A DNA stretch of 64,000 nt from Sporolactobacillus laevolacticus DSM 442 (GCF_000497245.1 NZ_AWTC01000002.1:186001-250000); one strand, 5' to 3'. Counted from the stretch's first letter, positions 1 through 9,329 are shown. Program-made: numbers and translations. Notes: generated by a model not told the origin, from the sequence alone.

Positions 1-681
1 TGTAACTTCCGCTTTAACGTGGTTGTCTTGATAGATGCCGATACCCCAGCCCCTGCCCGTACCGGCGTAAGCTTTTGGAAAAGCTGCGGCTTGAACAGTT
101 ACCTTTTTGACCTGATTGTTACGGTCAATGGTTAGTTGAAAGCGATCACCAATCTTTTTTTGCTTGATCAAACGGTCCATATCTTCCATTGTTGTCACCT
201 TATGGTTATCCATTCCAATGATCAAATCGCCAACCTTCAACACTTTGGCATTAGGCATCGATCGCATAACGCCAATAATGAGCACACCTTCTTCAAGCAA
301 TTTCGGTTTTTTCCCTGCTGCTCTATAAGCAACATAAGCAGCCGACTGTTGAGCGCTGCTCATATAATTTTCCTGGCGCAGATTATAATCCTGTTCATTT
401 TCATCCGGCATTTTCACCTGATTTTCCTTAACCAGTGTTGTATACTTGTTGCCATCGTATTTCGCCAATAAATATTGGTAAATATTAGCCTGACCCAAAT
501 ATATGTACACAAGCCTGTACGCTCCATCAATCTGATAAGCATTCTTGACCTTAATCATCCCAGACATGGATTCCGCCTTGCCCGGACGCTGCACATAGTA
601 GGGTGTTTTGTAAAAGTTTAATGCAATCAATAGAATGGCGACAATAATAAGTGCCCATTTGATGAATTTTCGTTTCTGCAC
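1..681 (-). CDS. ylbL: YlbL-like PDZ/Lon-type membrane protease, 3' part missing
   Basis: Partial: the gene runs off the left edge, so only about 227 N-terminal residues are visible. They show a single N-terminal membrane segment (about residues 9-24, IKWALIIVAILLIALNF), an extracytoplasmic stretch, and a PDZ-like fold around residues 125-210 (GVLIIGVMRSMPNAKVLKVGD, then DLIIGMDNHKV). This is the architecture of the B. subtilis YlbL family, whose Lon-type Ser-Lys protease domain would lie outside the window. The start is a GTG preceded by AAGGGGTGA. Its place next to ylbJ and coaD matches B. subtilis. Family assignment is good; protease activity cannot be judged from this part. Confidence 0.8.
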   Translation of the reverse strand, partial: MQKRKFIKWALIIVAILLIALNFYKTPYYVQRPGKAESMSGMIKVKNAYQIDGAYRLVYIYLGQANIYQYLLAKYDGNKYTTLVKENQVKMPDENEQDYNLRQENYMSSAQQSAAYVAYRAAGKKPKLLEEGVLIIGVMRSMPNAKVLKVGDLIIGMDNHKVTTMEDMDRLIKQKKIGDRFQLTIDRNNQVKKVTVQAAAFPKAYAGTGRGWGIGIYQDNHVKAEVT

Positions 682-836
682 CTTGACTCACCCCTTATGC
701 TTGTTTCTCGCTGAAGACAGTCGATATAGAGAACATTTCATAATATTCGAAGATCGCAGTATAAGTTGCCGCACTTTTTTTACACCATTTTTGATTATAT
801 GTAATCGGCTATTTTTTATTTCAGACAACGGTTGGT

Positions 837-863
837 CTATATTCAGTCTCTACTCCGTATAGT
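837..863 (+). promoter_or_regulatory. Possible sigma-E-type promoter of ylbJ
   Basis: CTATATT (837-843), a 12-bp spacer and CGTATAGT (856-863) resemble the sporulation sigma-E pattern (KMATATT / CATACAMT) about 55 bp ahead of ylbJ. ylbJ is a sigma-E gene in B. subtilis, which is the main reason to propose it. The spacer is on the short side. Confidence 0.35.
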
Positions 864-918
864 GAAAGTAGTGGACAGGTCTTTTCAATTGTCCGAAAAA
901 TGCAGGTGAGGATAATAC

Positions 919-2121
919 ATGAATCGATCAAAAATTTTTACCTATTTTTTAGCGGCCGGGTCGGTCGCAACAGCATTTCTTATGGTGCGATATCCGAATG
1001 TTGCCATACAAGGCTCCATAACGGGATTGGATATTTGGTGGGATAAGGTTTTTCCTGCCTTGTTTCCCTTTTTTGTCCTTGCAGAGTTAATGATTGGCTT
1101 TGGTGTCGTAAATTTTGCAGGTATCCTTATGGAGCCGGTTATGCGGCCGATTTTTCGTCTGCCCGGTATCGGCGGTTTTGTTTTTATGATGGGCCTTGTT
1201 TCCGGTTTTCCAGCAGGGGCGCGGATAACTGCTCAACTCTACAAAGAAAAAAAGTTAAGTAAATCCGAAGCTGAGCGTCTCGCCAGTTTTACTAACTTCA
1301 GCAACCCGCTTTTTCTTTTTAGTGTTACCGCCGTAGAGTTTTTCGGACAGGCTTCACTTGGCATTCTGTTCGCACTTGCGCACTACATCGGTAATATTTG
1401 TGTTGGGCTGGTGATGCGCTTTTATGGTACACATGAAGATCAACAGAGATCGGCTTTTTCGCATCGCCTTTTAACCCATGCATTAGAAAACATGCATCAA
1501 GAACGAATCGCCCATAAAGTGCCTTTTGGGAAGAAATTAGGCGATGCTGTTATCGCATCCGTAAATACACTGCTGGCTATTGGCGGGTATATCGCATTAT
1601 TCTCCATGCTCTATCAATTACTGCTTCAAATTGGTGCGATCAGTTTATTAAGTGGCGGAATGAGCGCAGCACTGAAGGCAATTGGCTTTACACCCGAGCT
1701 TGGCAGTGCCGTAATTCCTGGACTTTTCGAGTTGACCATCGGTGATCATTCTGTGGCCGAGTCATCAGCACCTTTAATTGAACGTGTTATACTCGTCAGC
1801 GGACTTCTCGGCTTTTGCGGCTTTTCCATCCAGGCTCAAGCGATGAGCATTCTCTCGCAGGCTGGACTCAGTTCAAAACCGTTTCTCATTGGCCGTTTTC
1901 TTCAAATGTTTTTTTCTTCAATAGCCGCATTTTTTCTGTTTCACTTGTTTCAAATGAGCTCGCACTCGGTAACAGAAACCGCTTTTGCTGTAGGCAGCAC
2001 TTTCAAGCAACTCTCGCATCCAACATTAATCTATGGCCCTTGGATCACGTTTACTTCACTGATGCTCTTTATCTTGATCCTTCTGCGAAGAACAGGAAAA
2101 ACAAAAAAATCAATAAAGTAG
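919..2121 (+). CDS. ylbJ: Sporulation integral membrane protein YlbJ
   Basis: A 400-residue polytopic membrane protein with about eight hydrophobic segments and nucleoside-transporter-gate-like motifs (GLVSGFPAGARI near residue 93, NPLFLF near 132, GLFELTIGDHS near 274). Length and pattern match the YlbJ family (B. subtilis about 408 residues), needed for full spore heat resistance; what it transports is not known. ATG is preceded by CAGGTGAGG. It faces its neighbours in the opposite direction: its stop lies 5 bp from the convergent coaD stop, and ylbL diverges from it. Confidence 0.9.
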   Translation: MNRSKIFTYFLAAGSVATAFLMVRYPNVAIQGSITGLDIWWDKVFPALFPFFVLAELMIGFGVVNFAGILMEPVMRPIFRLPGIGGFVFMMGLVSGFPAGARITAQLYKEKKLSKSEAERLASFTNFSNPLFLFSVTAVEFFGQASLGILFALAHYIGNICVGLVMRFYGTHEDQQRSAFSHRLLTHALENMHQERIAHKVPFGKKLGDAVIASVNTLLAIGGYIALFSMLYQLLLQIGAISLLSGGMSAALKAIGFTPELGSAVIPGLFELTIGDHSVAESSAPLIERVILVSGLLGFCGFSIQAQAMSILSQAGLSSKPFLIGRFLQMFFSSIAAFFLFHLFQMSSHSVTETAFAVGSTFKQLSHPTLIYGPWITFTSLMLFILILLRRTGKTKKSIK

Positions 2122-2126
2122 ACGTA

Positions 2127-3189
<1,063 letters not shown>

Positions 3190-3347
3190 ATTGTCTTCCT
3201 CCTACCAGAGATAGTCTTCATCATTGTGCGCCACGGCTTTTGCTTAAGTCTACTTGGTGAAGCCAAATCACAAGGGCCACAAATCAAAACGAATACTCAT
3301 CTACGATTAAAAAATAGCTTGTCATGTATAGACTTCAAGTAACTCGT

Positions 3348-3353
3348 TAATAC
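3348..3353 (+). promoter_or_regulatory. Possible -10 box of the candidate sRNA
   Basis: TAATAC lies about 7 bp ahead of the first hairpin of the candidate RNA. The hexamer 17 bp upstream (TGTATA) is a poor -35, so this is only suggestive. Confidence 0.25.
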
Positions 3354-3359
3354 TAGCCT

Positions 3360-3500
3360 TTGGCAACATCCTTTGAGATGTTGGTCCAACCGCGGATGCT
3401 TACGTTTCCCCATAAGTTTTCCGCCGGTTTCTCCTCTCCCATTGTCTTGCATCGTTTGATGCGTAAAGACAGCCCGCAGTTTGCCTGCGGGTTTTTTCTT
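3360..3500 (+). ncRNA. Candidate structured small RNA ending in an intrinsic terminator (ylbH-leader position)
   Basis: About 140 nt without a convincing reading frame but with four consecutive foldable elements. They are CAACATC/GATGTTG (3364-3383), CCGCGGA/TCCGcCGG (3390-3427) enclosing CTTA/TAAG, and TGTCTTGCATC/GATGC-AAGACA (3443-3471). The fourth is a CCCGCAG/CTGCGGG terminator (3473-3491) followed by TTTTTTCTT. The T tract exists only on the + strand, so the RNA would run opposite to ylbG and rsmD. An unpaired CU-rich stretch (TTTCTCCTCTCCCATT, 3428-3443) and TTTCCCC in a loop could pair with ribosome binding sites. Rfam lists a ylbH leader motif at this genomic position in Bacilli; whether this is the same element I cannot verify. 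Confidence 0.55.
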
Positions 3501-3612
3501 ATTTTATCAGAAAATATTATTGGGAGCTTGTCCATTCAGTAGGAAACAAATAATTGAGTGTACTCAGCAAATAGTATGACATATGTCTTCAAGCCGTCAC
3601 TTTGCCAAACAG

Positions 3613-3885
3613 TTAGTTATAGACCTCATCTTTTTCTTCAAATTTCGACTTGCCTTTTTCATAGGTCGTCGGGATTTCTTGCAAATGCGAACGATCAACT
3701 GCCTTAACAAACTTTAATTTTGAAAGCTGGCTGATCATTCCTTCCGTTTGCTCATGATCACAATAGAGAATCGCATATTTCATTCGTTTGGATATGTAAT
3801 GAACATATCCGTAACGCCTAAGTACACGTAAATATTTTGTATTATACAGCCAAACAATAAGGCCGTCTCTTTTCTGTAAGTCCAC
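3613..3885 (-). CDS. ylbG: YlbG family protein (DUF2129)
   Basis: A small cytoplasmic protein recognised by the conserved block YGYVHYISKRMKYAILYCD (about residues 26-44), characteristic of YlbG (DUF2129). Function is unknown. I place the start at GTG 3885, which has GGGGTGG nine bases upstream and gives 90 residues, the length of the B. subtilis protein. An upstream in-frame ATG at 3912 lacks a ribosome binding site. It sits between ricF and rsmD as in B. subtilis. The C-terminal tail is acidic and lysine-rich, so probably disordered. Confidence 0.88.
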   Translation of the reverse strand: MDLQKRDGLIVWLYNTKYLRVLRRYGYVHYISKRMKYAILYCDHEQTEGMISQLSKLKFVKAVDRSHLQEIPTTYEKGKSKFEEKDEVYN

Positions 3886-4034
3886 CGGAACACACCACCC
3901 CTTTATTTCCATGCAACATTCTCTATCTGTTTGCCGAGATCGTCCGCCGGCCTTTAATACGATTAGACAAAATAAATGGTTAAGTACTATATGTTAACTG
4001 TTCGAAAAAAAATCGAGTCTGCAGTAAATTTTCT

Positions 4035-4478
4035 TTACCGTGTGTGGCAACTGCACTTTCCGCCGGAACCACAACCTGTGCCACATGATCGATCAAAGAA
4101 CGGATCACCGGTCGGCACTTTGATTGACTTTGAAACCGAGCGTGCAAGGATCAGGCTTAACTCCCCTAGCAAATCGCTCAGTGCCTTTTCATTTTGCTTA
4201 TAGTCGGCAATTAAAGGATTTGTGTCCAGCTCACGTTTGCTCTCCATCATTTCCTTGATGACCGGTTTATAGTCTGGATGATATCGTCCAAAGCGTTGCA
4301 CTTCGTCATATTTCTCTCTAACCTTTAAAAATCTCCCAATTAAGTGCTGCGTCTGTTCATCACGCTCAGCATTTTGCTTGCTAGCCATATAGGCAGCGTA
4401 CAATTCTGAATGAATCACCATTGAAGCAAGTTCATCAGCATCATCCAGAAGTGAGGCGTTTTCTAGTGTTCCAATCAT
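4035..4478 (-). CDS. ricF: RicF/YlbF, subunit of the Fe-S Ric (Y-) complex
   Basis: A 147-residue helical protein of the YlbF family. In B. subtilis RicA (YmcA), RicF (YlbF) and RicT (YaaT) form a complex carrying [4Fe-4S] clusters that supports RNase Y-dependent mRNA maturation and, through it, competence, sporulation and biofilm formation. The signature QRFGRYHPDY (about residues 62-71), VPTGDPFFD, and the C-terminal cysteine cluster (CGTGCGSGGKCSC, last 15 residues) are intact. The start MIGTLEN has a strong GGAGGTGA seven bases upstream; an in-frame extension upstream has no such site. Confidence 0.92.
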   Translation of the reverse strand: MIGTLENASLLDDADELASMVIHSELYAAYMASKQNAERDEQTQHLIGRFLKVREKYDEVQRFGRYHPDYKPVIKEMMESKRELDTNPLIADYKQNEKALSDLLGELSLILARSVSKSIKVPTGDPFFDRSCGTGCGSGGKCSCHTR

Positions 4479-4556
4479 CTCATCACCTCCAGTTCTATTA
4501 AAATATACAACAAATAGAGACAAAGCGCCATTAATCCGGCAAACAGGCGATCATAA

Positions 4557-4814
4557 TTATTTGGGTTGTTCTCCAGACTTTTGCTCGCTCATAGCCTGTG
4601 CCATCGCTACAAGCATCGACATCACGCTGGCACGTTGATGAAAACGATCCAGCCTTTGGCCAAACGTTCGGCCATAAAAAAGATCCGCGGCAGGCTTGAG
4701 TTGGTTCAAGTCCCCTGGGGATCGGCTTAACCTGCGGTACCATTCAGGATGCACACGCACAAACAGTTTTTCATCAGGACGTTGATCCAGATAATCTTGA
4801 ATGTCTCCCCTCAT
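4557..4814 (-). CDS. ylbE: YlbE-like protein
   Basis: A small protein (85 residues) with the YlbE-like core HPEWYRRLSRSP and FYGRTFGQRLDRF. Function is unknown. The ATG at 4814 aligns with the B. subtilis start and has GAAGGGA upstream. A TTG at 4823 would extend it by three residues and overlap the ylbD stop. Either way ylbD and ylbE are translationally close and probably cotranscribed. Confidence 0.82.
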   Translation of the reverse strand: MRGDIQDYLDQRPDEKLFVRVHPEWYRRLSRSPGDLNQLKPAADLFYGRTFGQRLDRFHQRASVMSMLVAMAQAMSEQKSGEQPK

Positions 4815-4819
4815 CTCTT

Positions 4820-5281
4820 TCAATCCCTTCGAAAGAAAAATGGATTCTGATTGCGTGAGTGCCCAGACATCTGTGAAGGTGATGTAGGATCGGCACCGTT
4901 TTGAGCACCTGTTTCATTTTGGCCGCTCTGTGAATTACTTTGGCGAAATTGCCCAACAAATGTCTGAATCCCCGTCAGTGCGCCGCTAATCGTGTCAAGT
5001 CTTTCTTGCCACTGCTTAGTGTCTATATTGTCTACCACTTTCAGGATTTTATTGAACGAAAAAGTCGAGCTTTTTTTCTCTTCATCTCTTTTATCGTCTT
5101 CTTTTGTTTTCTTGAGCCCGTATTTTCCCCAGATTTCGTGTGATTCGCCAAAGATCACCCAATCATCAAAAACATCGCTCCACTTTATGTTGTTTTCATG
5201 AACATGAGCAACAATTTCCGGATGATTGCGCAGAAATGTCTTGAACCTTTTAATAGCGGCATTGGTCTTCTCTTCTGCCAT
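4820..5281 (-). CDS. ylbD: YlbD-type spore coat protein
   Basis: 153 residues. The N-terminal block AAIKRFKTFLRNHPEIVAHV, followed by WSDVFDDWVIFGE and WGKYG, is the YlbD coat-protein family signature. The middle is lysine- and acid-rich, and the C-terminal third is Q/N/S/G-rich low-complexity sequence typical of coat proteins. The start MAEEKTN has AAGGAGTG at ideal spacing; the longer in-frame alternative (MERLGKE) has none. Upstream of ylbE, as in B. subtilis. Confidence 0.85.
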   Translation of the reverse strand: MAEEKTNAAIKRFKTFLRNHPEIVAHVHENNIKWSDVFDDWVIFGESHEIWGKYGLKKTKEDDKRDEEKKSSTFSFNKILKVVDNIDTKQWQERLDTISGALTGIQTFVGQFRQSNSQSGQNETGAQNGADPTSPSQMSGHSRNQNPFFFRRD

Positions 5282-5359
5282 TTGGACACACTCCTTTCCT
5301 AATCTTTCCACCTATGATTATCATAATCACCACAAGGAAAGACGTGCACCAAAATAATA

Positions 5360-5405
5360 AAATTTAATAAAAATGATCCCTGACCGATTCGCTTATTATC
5401 AGGGA
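5360..5405 (-). terminator. Terminator overlapping the ylbC 3' end
   Basis: On the minus strand TCCCTGA (5405-5399) pairs with TCAGGGA (5383-5377) and is followed by TCATTTTTATT. The first arm overlaps the last codons of ylbC. Confidence 0.55.
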
Positions 5406-6454
5406 CCCATCGGCCTCACAAAATCCTGCGTGTAATAGTTCTGATAAGAACCTACACCAAGTTCAGTAAAAGCAGAATTTAACAAGTTCTTCCGATGATC
5501 AACACTATTCAGCCATCCCAAGCTTACTGCGATTGCATCCGGATACTTCGCTGCGATATTTTCACCTGCAGTTTGAAACATAATATTTTCTCTTTCCAAC
5601 CGGGTTTTCAAGTCACCAGACCATTTGGAGTCATGGGAAAAATAATTCTTTGTCTCCATTTCTTTACTATGCTTGAACGCAGCCTGATAAGCTTCTTCAT
5701 TCCATTGCAGCATTTTTTTCTTGTATCTTGAGCGAAGTACATTACTGATATCAAAAATTTCCTGATCTTCCGCATGGTTTACTGCTGTCCATTCACTACT
5801 GGATAGGGCTTGCGATTCAGGCAAAGGCCCTTGATATGTCATTGAATAGGGATGCTGCTTTGCAAGCACTTCGGTCGTCATGTAACGAATACCGATCAGT
5901 CGATCTGAAATATGATCAAAATTAAGCTGAGCCCAATATTTACCAAATTTTATTAGTGGTCGAACCATCATATCTTCTTCATTTAATTCAAAATCAATTT
6001 TTGTGTTTTGAAAAGAAAAGGCCACTTCATCTGAAATCGGCACCTTTTCGTATATTTTCTGAGATTCGTCCCCAATGATAAATGGTGCGGTTTTCAATTT
6101 TTTTCCAAGTGCATAAATAGTAGTGACTCGGTTGGTCGAATCATCAATACCCACTTGCAGATATTTTTCACTGCCCCTACCGTAGATAAACCAGTTATAG
6201 CCATATTTAGTCGGATCGATCCGTTCCGGTTTGCCTAGATATTCTAAAATCTGTTTTTCGTTCTTACCCATCAATTTATGAATACCGCTATCCGGCACTT
6301 TGAATGCTGAATGGTAGGTATTTGACAGTTGATTTCGATTTCCTGACGGTTTCCCTTCATTGCCTGAAGGAAGACTGATAAGACTGATTAAGAATGTGCC
6401 GGCAAAAACAATCACCGCTATGGAAAAAATGATTATATTGGTTTTCCTCATCAT
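5399..6454 (-). CDS. ylbC: YlbC: secreted or membrane-anchored CAP-domain protein
   Basis: 351 residues: an N-terminal membrane segment or signal anchor (about residues 5-27), a CAP-associated N-terminal domain (GKNEKQILEYLGKPERID, about residues 65-190), and a C-terminal CAP/SCP domain (about 230-351). The CAP tetrad positions are filled: His in NYFSHDSKW, Glu in AGENIA and His in VDHRKNLLN. This matches the full YlbC architecture and length (B. subtilis about 346). The substrate is unknown. RBS AGGAGGAAAAG precedes ATGATG. Next upstream is a second, degenerate CAP protein. Confidence 0.9.
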   Translation of the reverse strand: MMRKTNIIIFSIAVIVFAGTFLISLISLPSGNEGKPSGNRNQLSNTYHSAFKVPDSGIHKLMGKNEKQILEYLGKPERIDPTKYGYNWFIYGRGSEKYLQVGIDDSTNRVTTIYALGKKLKTAPFIIGDESQKIYEKVPISDEVAFSFQNTKIDFELNEEDMMVRPLIKFGKYWAQLNFDHISDRLIGIRYMTTEVLAKQHPYSMTYQGPLPESQALSSSEWTAVNHAEDQEIFDISNVLRSRYKKKMLQWNEEAYQAAFKHSKEMETKNYFSHDSKWSGDLKTRLERENIMFQTAGENIAAKYPDAIAVSLGWLNSVDHRKNLLNSAFTELGVGSYQNYYTQDFVRPMGP

Positions 6455-6575
6455 CTTTTCCTCCTCCTGAATCTTGAAAACTCTCTTCCATTATATCAAC
6501 CCTGTCATATTGTGGATAGAATGACAACACGTTTCACACGATTTATTTGCCTGTTATTACTAACATAATCTTTGC

Positions 6576-7112
6576 TTAGCGAGAATTAGCATGCGCAACG
6601 AGTACTACCCATACACGCCCTTTTTTCCCTGATGCGTAGCCTGTTCCAATTTGCTGAAATGCAGGCAATCTAATTAATGAACTTGCACGCTTTGATTTAC
6701 GCCAAACGGTTTCCACCGATTCATTATTTTCAACAGTGTGTAAAGTAATCATTTGAATGTCGCTGCCATCAAACCCAAGCGTATTCAGCATACTATGAAC
6801 GTCTATCAATGCTGCCGCCTCACGTTTACCGGCAGCTATTTTTTCTGCCTCCAGCCGGCTAATACGGAACAAATTCCAGTCTGGACGAAGATTTTGCCTG
6901 TGCAGTTCGTGCCTTTGACCATTTATTACATCCAACAGATCTCTTTCAGGCTGATGCACTGGAGACAGCTGCCGTTCCGCTTGCTCATGACCATTTATTT
7001 GCGCCGATGCATTGTGCAGGATGCCTGCATAGATCATCATTCCAGTTGCCAAGACTAGTGTGAACGTAACAAATACATAACGATGTTTTTGAAACGAGAC
7101 TGGTAGTTTCAT
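6576..7112 (-). CDS. Secreted CAP-like protein lacking the catalytic tetrad
   Basis: 178 residues with an N-terminal hydrophobic segment (about residues 12-32, FVTFTLVLATGMMIYAGIL) and a region laid out like a CAP/SCP domain: RDLLDVINGQRHELHRQNLRPDWNL, then LEAEKIAAG, then VETVWRKSKRASSLIRLPAFQQIGTGYA, ending in VWVVLVAH. Where ordinary CAP domains have SHDS, GENI and HR, this protein has unrelated residues, so it is probably a non-catalytic binding variant. RBS AAGGAGG is clear. It stands directly upstream of ylbC. The CAP assignment is inferred from pattern, not from a search. Confidence 0.6.
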   Translation of the reverse strand: MKLPVSFQKHRYVFVTFTLVLATGMMIYAGILHNASAQINGHEQAERQLSPVHQPERDLLDVINGQRHELHRQNLRPDWNLFRISRLEAEKIAAGKREAAALIDVHSMLNTLGFDGSDIQMITLHTVENNESVETVWRKSKRASSLIRLPAFQQIGTGYASGKKGRVWVVLVAHANSR

Positions 7113-7233
7113 CGAATTCCTCCTTGAACATCCAGTCCCATTCTTGCCAATATTCCCTTTTAATAAACCCTGACAAACCTTGTGAAGTCTCAGTTCACCT
7201 TATTGCATCACTACTCCGGTATTCCCATATCTA

Positions 7234-7761
7234 TTATCCTTTCATTCTCGCACGGTCAGATAAATTTTCTTTTATCAATTTAGCCATATAAAAAGCGTTC
7301 TTCGGCAGATCATCTATGAATAATGCAGACTGTCGAATGCCCTCAACATGGTAATCGGATGTTCCAAACAAAAGAAGTGCGGCACGATTGTCGTCTGCAA
7401 TCGATGCTTCAAGCCGAAAAAAATGGTTGTCAGTCGCCCATTTTTCTGCCTCAACTAATAGTTTCCGCCCATAACCGTGTTCTCTCCATTCCTTCCGTAC
7501 AGCGATAATCACGTGAGCCAAACGATTCATTTTAATTGCGCTGTGCCCGATAATCGCAGCAAAACCAATATCTGTATTATCCTGTTCAGCAATAAAAAAA
7601 GCGGAGCGACATTGATCAGAATCCTTCAATACATTGGTTAACGTATTTAATCCTGCTTCACCTGGTTCAAAGATCAAATCGTCGGTCTCCGGTTCTATTT
7701 CAATATACAAATGATGTAATCGTTCGGCATTCTGTTCATTCATTCTCCTGATTTTCAGCAC
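7234..7761 (-). CDS. GNAT family N-acetyltransferase
   Basis: 175 residues with the GNAT fold order: beta1 LKIRRMNEQNAERL, beta4 HVIIAVRKEWREHGYGRKLLVEAEKWA carrying the acetyl-CoA pyrophosphate loop (R-x-x-G-x-G/A-like EHGYGR, about residues 94-99), then RLEASIADDNRAALLLF. It resembles the broad YjdJ/ribosomal-type GNAT group. The acceptor substrate cannot be predicted. Start GTG follows GGGGTG at good spacing; the internal ATG has its SD-like sequence too close. No obvious operon partner. Confidence 0.8.
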   Translation of the reverse strand: MLKIRRMNEQNAERLHHLYIEIEPETDDLIFEPGEAGLNTLTNVLKDSDQCRSAFFIAEQDNTDIGFAAIIGHSAIKMNRLAHVIIAVRKEWREHGYGRKLLVEAEKWATDNHFFRLEASIADDNRAALLLFGTSDYHVEGIRQSALFIDDLPKNAFYMAKLIKENLSDRARMKG

Positions 7762-7867
7762 CGACAGACACCCCTTCTAGAAAATCATCACTATAAGTAT
7801 ATGGTTTGTCCGTGAAAAAGATGTTAGAAGAGGACATTCTCTGTTATTAGATATCGTTGATCGATGC

Positions 7868-7992
7868 CAAATTCGCTCGCTTTCCGCGGGTGATCTGCGA
7901 GCCTCCTCGCTCGGGTACACCTCGTTGATGGGGTCTCGCCAGGCTCCCAATCAGCGGGTATCGTCCCGCAGAGACTCGCAAATTTCGTATCT
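7868..7992. repeat. GC-rich intergenic repeat of the Bacillaceae type
   Basis: This stretch sits in a 330-bp gap and is far richer in G+C than its surroundings. It carries CGCTTTCCGCGGG, TGCGAGCCTCCTCG, GGGGTCTCGCC and CCCGCAGAGACTCGC in the order I recall from a widespread intergenic repeat of Bacillaceae genomes. TCTGCGAG near the left and CTCGCA near the right are inverted. No other copy is seen in this window, so the family call rests on memory of the pattern. Confidence 0.5.
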
Positions 7993-8045
7993 CTAAGATA
8001 TGGACAGTAATCAACAGTGAAAATAATCAGAGTTTATTTAAATGT

Positions 8046-8075
8046 ACAAAAAAACCGGGAGGATAATCTTCCCGG
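8046..8075 (-). terminator. ctaB terminator
   Basis: Minus strand: CCGGGA/TCCCGG hairpin (8075-8055) followed by TTTTTTTG, 20 bp after the ctaB stop. Confidence 0.85.
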
Positions 8076-8094
8076 CTCACAGCTATTCGTCACA

Positions 8095-9024
8095 TTAATT
8101 GAAAAAAGTTGAGACGATCATAATGATGAACAGCAACGTCATATAGTTTAGTGAAAAAACAAACATCATTTTTGCCCATTTCATTGTATCTTTCGCTACC
8201 AGCCCATAGATTGCGATTCCTAGCCATGTAAATCCAAGTGCCAAAGCGCAAATCACATAAACCAAGCCTAGGAAGTAAAGAAGCAGGGATACAGGAACAA
8301 GCACAGACACATAGAAAATCATTTGCCGTTTGGTGATTTCAAATCCAGCGACCACAGGCAACATTGGAATACCCGCACGTCTGTATTCTTCTACCCGTTT
8401 CATCGCGAGCGCCAAAAAGTGCGGCGGCTGCCATAGAAACAATATAAGAAAGAGTACCCAAGGTATAGGCGAATTAAGTGACGGATCAATCGCTGCCCAT
8501 CCAATCAGTGGAGGAACGGCTCCTGCAACGCTTCCGATCACTGTATTCATTGAATGACTTCTCTTCAGCCACATTGTATAGACCAGTACATAAACGAGCA
8601 GGCCTAATAAGCCAAATGCCGCCGCAGTTACTGATGCTGCCAGCAGTGCAAGCAGACCGGTCACCGACAAGGTCAGCCCCATAATCAGCACTGTTTTCCC
8701 TCTCAATTTTCCTGTTGCCGATGGGCGTTCATGCGTCCGTTCCATTAATGGATCAATATCACGATCAATAAAATTATTTAACGAGCATCCACCGGCAATC
8801 ACAAGTGCCGTTCCGATCAGAACAAAAAGAACCGGTACCGCATCTGTCCAAAAATCTTCCTGTGTCATATATAAGGCAAGCCAAACCCCTGTGAATGCGG
8901 TCATCAAATTAGAATTCACAATACCAATTTTCACTGTTGTCAAAACATCTCTGACCAATCTGCTCCATGCTGAGGGGACATTTCCTGCTTCCATCGCCTG
9001 ATCATTCGGTCCGATTATTTTCAT
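8095..9024 (-). CDS. ctaB: Protoheme IX farnesyltransferase (heme O synthase)
   Basis: About 309 residues, polytopic (eight to nine membrane segments), UbiA-type prenyltransferase. It attaches a hydroxyethylfarnesyl group to heme B to give heme O. The first Asp-rich motif NNFIDRDIDPLMERTHERP (about residues 84-102) and AVPPLIGWAA are intact, and WQPPHFLALAMKR is the heme-O-synthase version of the second motif. I use ATG 9024; a TTG immediately before it is an alternative. It is divergent from ctaA, as in B. subtilis, but no cytochrome oxidase genes follow it. Confidence 0.95.
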   Translation of the reverse strand: MKIIGPNDQAMEAGNVPSAWSRLVRDVLTTVKIGIVNSNLMTAFTGVWLALYMTQEDFWTDAVPVLFVLIGTALVIAGGCSLNNFIDRDIDPLMERTHERPSATGKLRGKTVLIMGLTLSVTGLLALLAASVTAAAFGLLGLLVYVLVYTMWLKRSHSMNTVIGSVAGAVPPLIGWAAIDPSLNSPIPWVLFLILFLWQPPHFLALAMKRVEEYRRAGIPMLPVVAGFEITKRQMIFYVSVLVPVSLLLYFLGLVYVICALALGFTWLGIAIYGLVAKDTMKWAKMMFVFSLNYMTLLFIIMIVSTFFN

Positions 9025-9165
9025 CAATTGAAAAGCCTTCTTTCTCTATGTTACTTATGATTTCAATCTTCTTCTGGCTGACGCGCCAATTTTCACATGA
9101 TGAATCAGTGAAAGCTCAAAAACTGTACTAGATTTTTTCATCAAGCGCAAATTCTAACCCCTTTC

Positions 9166-9194
9166 ATTATATATGAAGGATTTCTTTTTGTCTT
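9166..9194 (-). promoter_or_regulatory. sigma-A promoter of ctaB
   Basis: Minus strand AAGACA (9194-9189), 17-bp spacer, TATAAT (9171-9166), about 140 bp ahead of the ctaB start. The transcript would carry a long leader. Confidence 0.6.
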
Positions 9195-9300
9195 ATGTTT
9201 TACACAATGATCTTTATCACATAATCAATGGCTTATATCGCTTTTTTGTGCCTGTTTTTTGCCCAAACTTATTTTTTTGTCACTGAATTGAGCGAATTAT

Positions 9301-9329
9301 TCTTGAATGGCTGATATTTCTGCTACAAT
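9301..9329 (+). promoter_or_regulatory. sigma-A promoter of ctaA with extended -10
   Basis: TCTTGA, 17-bp spacer, TACAAT (9324-9329) preceded by TGC, giving an extended -10. It lies about 57 bp upstream of the ctaA start. Confidence 0.6.

Noticed and set aside
3353-3535. 60-codon frame on the minus strand across the candidate sRNA
   Set aside because: No ribosome binding site, unlikely amino-acid composition, and it crosses the hairpins and the terminator.
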